A DNA stretch of 64,000 nt. Source: Diplonema papillatum (Eukaryota; Euglenozoa; Diplonemea; Diplonemida; Diplonemidae). The position numbers and the translations under genes were made by a program. The number at the start of each line of letters is the position of its first letter. The first letter of the stretch is position 1. Below the pieces are notes generated by a model that was given only the letters and a program-made list of their open reading frames with translations, had not been told where the DNA came from and ran no database searches. The stretch covers positions 179,006 through 243,005 of the forward strand of contig JAPJBO010000292.1 in assembly GCA_030068145.1 (NCBI GenBank), read 5' to 3'. This document shows, in pieces, positions 57,838 to 64,000 of this stretch.

Positions 57838-58830
57838 ATGTTCTCTCGCGCTATGTTGCTGGCTGCATGCTTCGCCGTTGCGGCGGGGACGAGTTACAAC
57901 CTGCAGTGCACCCCTGCCAGTGCGACTTGCGGCGGCAAGTGCTGCGCTGTTTCATGGAAGCTGGAGGGCACCGACGGATCGTTCTCGTGCTCTCAGGCGG
58001 GACACAACACGTGCGGGCTGTGCGGACAGAGCAGTCTGCCAGCGTGCGACTTCACCGTGAAGAACAGCGGAGTGCCTGTGGCGACGCTCGTTGACAGTAA
58101 GGGAGTCCCTGTCGCCGCCAAAGAGTCTGTCGGCGGAGCTGCTGGTGGCCCCCTTCTGCCAACGAGTCCTTCGAGCGGAGTGACGCTGACGCTGGGTACT
58201 TACAACGGCATGAAGGGGTGGCTCGACATCCCGGCGGCGTCGTTCTCCGGGTTCACTGAGTTCCTGCTAGGGTTGACTGCGACGGTGCCGTCGTTCTACA
58301 CGGAGACGGGGTTCACTGTTCAGTACTCGTGCGAGAAGACGGCGATCTTCGGAGCCCCCGACGGCTTCAAGGGCTGCGACATCTTCTTCTTCGTGTACAA
58401 GTGCCCGCCGTGCCAAAGACTGGACGGTGGCATCCACTCGCAGCTGATGGCAATGGACGAGCCGCAGTGGTACGCTGGCCAGTGCGGACCGACGTTCAAG
58501 CTGAACACGGACTTGGGAGTTGACCACGAGTTCGCTGTGTGGCAGGCGGAGATGAAGGACGGTACTGAAGTGGCTCTGAAGATGACGAGCCCGATTGAGT
58601 TCATCTTCTGGGCGATGGTTGGTAAGAGCGTTGTGTGCGCTGCAAGGCTGACGGAGGACATTTGCAATGCAGCGTCTGACAACTGCGTGTGGCTCGACGA
58701 AGGTGTGTGCCGCCCGAGAGGCTGCGCGAAGCCGTCGCCGTACCAGGGAGCGGCTGTGCCGAGATGCCAAGTTTGCGTTGACGACGAGGACGAGTTCATC
58801 CCGGAGGTTGTCATGAAGACTACCCTGTAG
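57838..58830 (+). CDS. Secreted Cys-rich protein, single exon
   Basis: ATG at 57838 (MFSRAMLLAACFAVAAGTSY) with a classic signal peptide, cleaved probably after AAG or GTS; 330 aa. The upstream GTG at 57832 is not preferred. A Cys-dense N-terminal part (NLQCTPASATCGGKCCAVSW, HNTCGLCGQSSLPAC) is followed by a beta-rich domain (GWLDIPAASFSGFTEFLLGL; ETGFTVQYSCEKTAIF). A C-terminal Cys-rich part follows (DICNAASDNCVWLDEGVCRP; CQVCVDDEDEF). About 24 cysteines suggest an extracellular or wall/vesicle protein with disulfides. No introns; codon use is G/C-ending. No family recognised. A retroelement sits just upstream and may affect its promoter. Confidence 0.85.
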   Translation: MFSRAMLLAACFAVAAGTSYNLQCTPASATCGGKCCAVSWKLEGTDGSFSCSQAGHNTCGLCGQSSLPACDFTVKNSGVPVATLVDSKGVPVAAKESVGGAAGGPLLPTSPSSGVTLTLGTYNGMKGWLDIPAASFSGFTEFLLGLTATVPSFYTETGFTVQYSCEKTAIFGAPDGFKGCDIFFFVYKCPPCQRLDGGIHSQLMAMDEPQWYAGQCGPTFKLNTDLGVDHEFAVWQAEMKDGTEVALKMTSPIEFIFWAMVGKSVVCAARLTEDICNAASDNCVWLDEGVCRPRGCAKPSPYQGAAVPRCQVCVDDEDEFIPEVVMKTTL

Positions 58831-59212
58831 TCGAAGAAGGAAGCGGATCAAAAAATCCAACTGTGTCCAGAAACAAACACAAACCTCTGTCGGTGTTTAC
58901 TCCATGAAAAAGAAAAGTAATAACAAACAAAAGAGACCGACGTTTTCAGCTCTGAATTTGTGAGTGGGAGGCTTGTATCGCTGTCAAAGGGGGGTGCGAC
59001 GAGGTTCGAGTAGGCACGACTCGTTTTCTGCTACTAGCCTTCACAACAACGGCATCTCAGAAAGAAGCGTGGCTTTGGCTCGCTTCTTTTTTTGCGCCAC
59101 ATTGTCAGGAAACGTGTTGTGTCCGCCCACTCTCGCCCAGCCGGCAGCCTTTTGCGTGCTTCCCGCGTCACTCTCTCGCTGCTGTCATGTCGTTAGTTTA
59201 CCCTTCTACTCC
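58831..59212. other. 3' flank of the secreted-protein gene
   Basis: No further gene seen. AT-rich sequence (AAACAAACACAAACC, AAAAAGAAAAGTAATAACAA) just after the stop may hold the polyadenylation signal, but no clear AATAAA is present. Confidence 0.4.
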
Positions 59213-59449
59213 TCATTCTTCCCGTCGAAGTGACGGCCAGTTCTCGTTGCGCGAGAAGGCCGCCTGTTGCTGACGGTGATTCTCCGATGATCCTGCTTTC
59301 GCCACCGCGATCGCAGCGCCGTAACCCTTTGAAGTGCCAAAGAAGATCATCGTCATGTCGTGGTCCGCCACCTCAGACGAGGCGTTCACCGCCTGATCCG
59401 CTACTCCTTCATGCCCCCTTTTCACTCCGTGCCACCTCTCAGTTCAACG
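59213..59449 (-). pseudogene. Short coding-like frame, minus strand
   Basis: Between stops it reads ERWHGVKRGHEGVADQAVNA, SSEVADHDMTMIFFGTSKGY, GAAIAVAKAG ... NWPSLRREE. The middle (MTMIFFGTSKGYGAAIAVA) looks like a beta-loop-helix core. No start and no neighbours; exon or relic, unrecognised. Confidence 0.3.
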
Positions 59450-59689
59450 AATCTTGCCAGCAGTGTGTTTTTCCTACCTTTCGAGAGATGTGTGCGTGCG
59501 TTCTGGCAAGTGGGTGTTGCGACGTGGGTCGAAATCGAAAAGGTGACTGTTCGATCGGTACCAAACACTACCCCAATAGTTTGCGCTCGGAAAGGTCCAC
59601 GGCAGTAGTTTCCGCATGACTGGTATTGCTGGCGCTCCTCAAAGTTGAGAAGAGTCAATGATGGATCTGGGCGAAGAAAGCATATTTGC

Positions 59690-59865
59690 GGTAAGGTACT
59701 TGAGGAGACTGCAAGTTGAGAAATTTCGAAGGTATGATGTGGCATTCCGGTGACTCCCCATTATCGCAACGATGTTCGAATCTCGAGAGAGGTATAGGTG
59801 CTGTAGGAAACGAAACGCAGATAAGTTTGGGTAGTGGCGGGTGAAAGCGTTGAACAAAATAATGT
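59690..59865 (+). repeat. Diverged A-type retroelement repeat
   Basis: GGTACTTGAGGAGACTGCAA, GGTGCTGTAGGAAACGAAAC and GTGGCGGGTGAAAGCGTTGA plus ACAAAA follow the order of the A repeat at 53.1 kb but are strongly diverged. An old solo copy. Confidence 0.6.
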
Positions 59866-59884
59866 GCAGACTAGGGGCTGCAGT

Positions 59885-60010
59885 TGGAGTTCGGGGAACA
59901 GGAAAGTTCGGGCGATGCTAATTTCTGGTGAAGCACAGCTATGTTCCGGCGAAGCTAAGTTTAGGTGAAAGCAAAGTTCGGGCGAAGCTAAGTCCGAGTG
60001 ATGCAAAGTT
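59885..60010. repeat. GAAGCTAAG-type tandem units
   Basis: AAGTTCGGGCGATGC, AATTTCTGGTGAAGC and similar units, as at 39.97-40.69 kb, running into the 82-bp satellite. Confidence 0.8.
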
Positions 60011-62052
60011 CTGGGCGATGCTCACTTGTAGTAGACTGACACATATTACCCAGGGTGGGCGATGCTCACTTGTAGTAGACTGACACATACTTCTGGGCGA
60101 TGCTCACTTGTAGTAGACTGACACATATTACCCAGGGTGGGCGATGCTCACTTGTAGTAGACTGACACATACTTCTGGGCGATGCTCACTTGTAGTAGAC
60201 TGACACATATTACCCAGGGTGGGCGATGCTCACTTGTAGTAGACTGACACATACTTCTGGGCGATGCTCACTTGTAGTAGACTGACACATATTACCCAGG
60301 GTGGGCGATGCTCACTTGTAGTAGACTGACACATACTTCTGGGCGATGCTCACTTGTAGTAGACTGACACATATTACCCAGGGTGGGCGATGCTCACTTG
60401 TAGTAGACTGACACATACTTCTGGGCGATGCTCACTTGTAGTAGACTGACACATATTACCCAGGGTGGGCGATGCTCACTTGTAGTAGACTGACACATAC
60501 TTCTGGGCGATGCTCACTTGTAGTAGACTGACACATATTACCCAGGGTGGGCGATGCTCACTTGTAGTAGACTGACACATACTTCTGGGCGATGCTCACT
60601 TGTAGTAGACTGACACATATTACCCAGGGTGGGCGATGCTCACTTGTAGTAGACTGACACATACTTCTGGGCGATGCTCACTTGTAGTAGACTGACACAT
60701 ATTACCCAGGGTGGGCGATGCTCACTTGTAGTAGACTGACACATACTTCTGGGCGATGCTCACTTGTAGTAGACTGACACATATTACCCAGGGTGGGCGA
60801 TGCTCACTTGTAGTAGACTGACACATACTTCTGGGCGATGCTCACTTGTAGTAGACTGACACATATTACCCAGGGTGGGCGATGCTCACTTGTAGTAGAC
60901 TGACACATACTTCTGGGCGATGCTCACTTGTAGTAGACTGACACATATTACCCAGGGTGGGCGATGCTCACTTGTAGTAGACTGACACATACTTCTGGGC
61001 GATGCTCACTTGTAGTAGACTGACACATATTACCCAGGGTGGGCGATGCTCACTTGTAGTAGACTGACACATACTTCTGGGCGATGCTCACTTGTAGTAG
61101 ACTGACACATATTACCCAGGGTGGGCGATGCTCACTTGTAGTAGACTGACACATACTTCTGGGCGATGCTCACTTGTAGTAGACTGACACATATTACCCA
61201 GGGTGGGCGATGCTCACTTGTAGTAGACTGACACATACTTCTGGGCGATGCTCACTTGTAGTAGACTGACACATATTACCCAGGGTGGGCGATGCTCACT
61301 TGTAGTAGACTGACACATACTTCTGGGCGATGCTCACTTGTAGTAGACTGACACATATTACCCAGGGTGGGCGATGCTCACTTGTAGTAGACTGACACAT
61401 ACTTCTGGGCGATGCTCACTTGTAGTAGACTGACACATATTACCCAGGGTGGGCGATGCTCACTTGTAGTAGACTGACACATACTTCTGGGCGATGCTCA
61501 CTTGTAGTAGACTGACACATATTACCCAGGGTGGGCGATGCTCACTTGTAGTAGACTGACACATACTTCTGGGCGATGCTCACTTGTAGTAGACTGACAC
61601 ATATTACCCAGGGTGGGCGATGCTCACTTGTAGTAGACTGACACATACTTCTGGGCGATGCTCACTTGTAGTAGACTGACACATATTACCCAGGGTGGGC
61701 GATGCTCACTTGTAGTAGACTGACACATACTTCTGGGCGATGCTCACTTGTAGTAGACTGACACATATTACCCAGGGTGGGCGATGCTCACTTGTAGTAG
61801 ACTGACACATACTTCTGGGCGATGCTCACTTGTAGTAGACTGACACATACTTCTGGGCGATGCTCACTTGTAGTAGACTGACACATATTACCCAGGGTGG
61901 GCGATGCTCACTTGTAGTAGACTGACACATACTTCTGGGCGATGCTCACTTGTAGTAGACTGACACATATTACCCAGGGTGGGCGATGCTCACTTGTAGT
62001 AGACTGACACATACTTCTGGGCGATGCTCACTTGTAGTAGACTGACACATAG
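60010..62052. repeat. 82-bp satellite of two alternating monomers, about 25 units
   Basis: Monomer a is ACTTCTGGGCGATGCTCACT plus TGTAGTAGACTGACACAT (38 bp). Monomer b is ATTACCCAGGGTGGGCGATG plus CTCACTTGTAGTAGACTGACACAT (44 bp). They alternate strictly except at about 61811-61886, where two a monomers adjoin. Copies are otherwise nearly identical. Confidence 0.97.
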
Positions 62053-62069
62053 CAGGAAAAGTTGAGTTA

Positions 62070-62340
62070 ACGGTAAAGTTCGGGCGAAGCTAAGTTCGAG
62101 TGAAGCAAAGTTCTGGTGAAGCAAAGTAGGGGCGAAGCAAAGTTCTGGTGAAGCAAAGTAGGGGCGAAGCAAAGTTCTGGTGAAGCAAAGTAGGGGCGAA
62201 GCAAAGTTCTGGTGAAGCAAAGTAGGGGCGAAGCAAAGTTCTGGTGAAGCAAAGTAGGGGCGAAGCAAAGTTCTGGTGAAGCAAAGTAGGGGCGAAGCAA
62301 AGTTCTGGTGAAGCAAAGTAGGGGCGAAGCAAAGTTCTGG
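62070..62340. repeat. 34-bp tandem array
   Basis: GTTCTGGTGAAGCAAAGTAG plus GGGCGAAGCAAA is repeated about seven times without change, a homogenised version of the GAAGCTAAG family. Confidence 0.93.
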
Positions 62341-62535
62341 TAGACCGACTCAACTTACCCACGGTGACCCAAAAAACCGCGAGATATTGGGGAACTCTGC
62401 AAAAAGGCAATTTTCGGGCACATTAGACCCGAAAACCAACAAACCCCGAAAATCACATTGTGACCGGAAAAGTGTCCTCTGCCGGGTTCGAACCTGCCAT
62501 CACGCCGCCGACAAGAAACTCTGACCCAAATCAAC
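62340..62535 (-). repeat. SINE-like repeat, minus strand, third copy
   Basis: GGTAGACCGACTCAACTTAC, ACTCTGCAAAAAGGCAATTT, TCGGGCACATTAGACCCGAA and GCCGGGTTCGAACC match 40690-40850. The last holds a B-box-like GGTTCGAACC. Confidence 0.6.
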
Positions 62536-62710
62536 ATGCGCCGGTAAGACCGGCGCCAGCGAGACTAGAGGCAGCAGTTAAAGTTCGGTTAACGGTAAAG
62601 TTCGGGCGAAGCTAAGTTCGGGTGAAGCAAAGTTGGGGCGAAGCAAAGCCAAATCACGGGTCGAGAAAAACCCGGAGCGAGGGAATTGACTGCTTCCTAA
62701 AATCTCACTA
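62536..62710. repeat. Hairpin head plus GAAGCTAAG-type units, second copy
   Basis: CATGCGCCGGTAAGACCGGC, GCGAGACTAGAGGCAGCAGT and GGAATTGACTGCTTCCTAAA (compare GGAATTGACTACTTACTAAA at 40910) show the same composite as 39.9-40.95 kb. Confidence 0.8.
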
Positions 62711-62713
62711 CCT

Positions 62714-62714
<1 letters not shown>

Positions 62715-62749
<35 letters not shown>

Positions 62750-62759
62750 ATAGATGGAA
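62715..62759. repeat. Poly-C tract of 45 nt
   Basis: An uninterrupted run of C as given in the sequence. The G-rich complementary strand could form a quadruplex. Exact length is likely to be unreliable. Confidence 0.9.
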
Positions 62760-62894
62760 ACATAAAACCCAAAACCCAAGGCCACCAGACACCTAGTATT
62801 TGGTGGCCAGCCACTACTGGGCGGCTGGTACTTTTTCCCGATCGAATATACACACCTCCGAATCTAAACGGGCGAAGCCCGGCTTTTCTTTGCA

Positions 62895-62965
62895 CCAATC
62901 CTTCCAAAAAAGAGGGGGGGGTCCGGGGGGCACCGCCCCCCGGCCGAACGGTACGGTACAGCGAC
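62895..62965. repeat. G/C-rich hairpin repeat, inverted copy at 35.14 kb
   Basis: GGGGGGCACCGCCCCCC is a hairpin. The block with GAACGGTACGGTAC is the reverse complement of GTACCGTACCGTTTGCCG... at 35138-35188. Confidence 0.75.
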
Positions 62966-63104
62966 ACAGATCGTGCGGTGAAAAACCTCAAGCTTCACGG
63001 ATTTCCAAGGGAATCTGTGAAGCTTTACGAACCTTCTCACACTCGTATTTCTTAGTTTCGAGTCCCCCACCAACGAGACCTGTAACCGAGTTTAACTAGT
63101 GCGT

Positions 63105-63945
63105 ACCCAGTCTGTAACCACTGTAACCACTTGTAACCACTGTAACCGGGTGTAACCAGTCTGTAACCGGGATGTAACCGCTGTAACCACTTGTAACCAG
63201 CATGTAACCACTGTAACCGAGTGTAACCAGTCTGTAACCGGGATGTAACCGCTGTAACCACTTGTAACCAGCATGTAACCACTGTAACCGAGTGTAACCA
63301 GTCTGTAACCGGGATGTAACCGCTGTAACCACTTGTAACCAGCATGTAACCACTGTAACCGAGTGTAACCAGTCTGTAACCGGGATGTAACCGCTGTAAC
63401 CACTTGTAACCAGCATGTAACCACTGTAACCGAGTGTAACCAGTCTGTAACCGGGATGTAACCGCTGTAACCACTTGTAACCAGCATGTAACCACTGTAA
63501 CCGAGTGTAACCAGTCTGTAACCGGGATGTAACCGCTGTAACCAGCATGTAACCAGCTGTAACCGAGTGTAACCAGTCTGTAACCGGGATGTAACCGCTG
63601 TAACCACTTGTAACCAGCATGTAACCACTGTAACCGAGTGTAACCAGTCTGTAACCGGGATGTAACCGCTGTAACCACTTGTAACCAGCATGTAACCACT
63701 GTAACCGGGTGTAACCAGTCTGTAACCGGGATGTAACCGCTGTAACCACTTGTAACCAGCATGTAACCACTGTAACCGAGTGTAACCAGTCTGTAACCGG
63801 GATGTAACCGCTGTAACCACTTGTAACCAGCATGTAACCACTGTAACCGAGTGTAACCAGTCTGTAACCGGGATGTAACCGCTGTAACCACTTGTAACCA
63901 GCATGTAACCACTGTAACCGAGTGTAACCAGTCTGTAACTTTTTG
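63105..63945. repeat. 71-bp satellite of seven GTAACC sub-units, about 11 units
   Basis: Each unit is seven 9-11-bp pieces ending GTAACC: GAGTGTAACC, AGTCTGTAACC, GGGATGTAACC, GCTGTAACC, ACTTGTAACC, AGCATGTAACC, ACTGTAACC. One unit near 63541-63560 is rearranged (ACTTGTAACC missing, CAGCTGTAACC present). Open frames across it are artefacts. Confidence 0.97.
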
Positions 63946-64000
63946 TTGTCCGATTCCTTTGTAACCGGTGTAACCACTTCCTAACCGTGGTGTAACCGCT

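Noticed and set aside
63052..63977. Minus-strand ORFs of 270-293 codons
   Set aside because: They are readings of the 71-bp satellite in three frames.

Overview
This window is nuclear DNA of a microbial eukaryote, very probably a repeat-rich alga or protist. Evidence: spliceosomal introns whose exons join in phase, long repeat-filled introns, MORN-repeat and EF-hand proteins, tyrosine-recombinase retroelements, satellites, and a eukaryotic-type LSU rRNA fragment. The rRNA fragment and the MORN/EF-hand genes would suit an alveolate-like lineage, but that is an inference and I cannot name the species. Real exons are GC-rich islands; much of the rest is repeats, decayed genes and satellite.

Layout. 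1-9 kb: a Q/P-rich gene (exons 2173-3228 and 3866-4145), a truncated upstream copy of its 5' end, a 3.15-kb array of a 30-bp minisatellite, and a separate duplicated exon near 8.3-8.9 kb. 10-16 kb: repeats and a 7-MORN gene (12887-17404, three exons). Its first intron holds an antisense GH16 glycosidase fragment and a mobile element carrying a 592-codon ORF with unusual Cys/His modules. 18.7-21.5 kb (minus): a decayed gene and an OTU-like/USP-type deubiquitinase ORF with a C-terminal frameshift. 22.1-26.6 kb: a DIRS/PAT-like retroelement (Gag, tyrosine recombinase, RT-RNase H), slightly decayed. 27-36 kb: an internally deleted relative of the Cys/His element, a secreted-type ORF, an ORF cut by retroelement sequence, a second Cys/His ORF, a four-TM exon and an LSU rRNA fragment.

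36-43 kb: a four-exon gene of about 598 aa with MORN repeats followed by paired EF-hands; one intron splits an EF-hand loop exactly. Its introns hold satellites and copies of an interspersed repeat called X here. 44-52 kb: a locally duplicated, mosaic gene family (intact member 50255-51122), decayed minus-strand ORFs, palindromes and retroelement scraps. 53.07-57.73 kb: an apparently intact second retroelement of the same architecture. 57.8-58.8 kb: an intronless secreted Cys-rich protein. 60-64 kb: satellites of 82 bp and 71 bp, SINE-like repeats and a 45-nt poly-C tract.

The two retroelements share an order (Gag, recombinase, RT-RNase H), -1 frame steps between ORFs, split direct repeats A1...B1-A2-B2 with a common core near GCGTTCAAC, and an RT catalytic motif WVDN in place of YxDD. 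Repeat X, the Cys/His cassette and the retroelement repeats explain much of the non-coding sequence.
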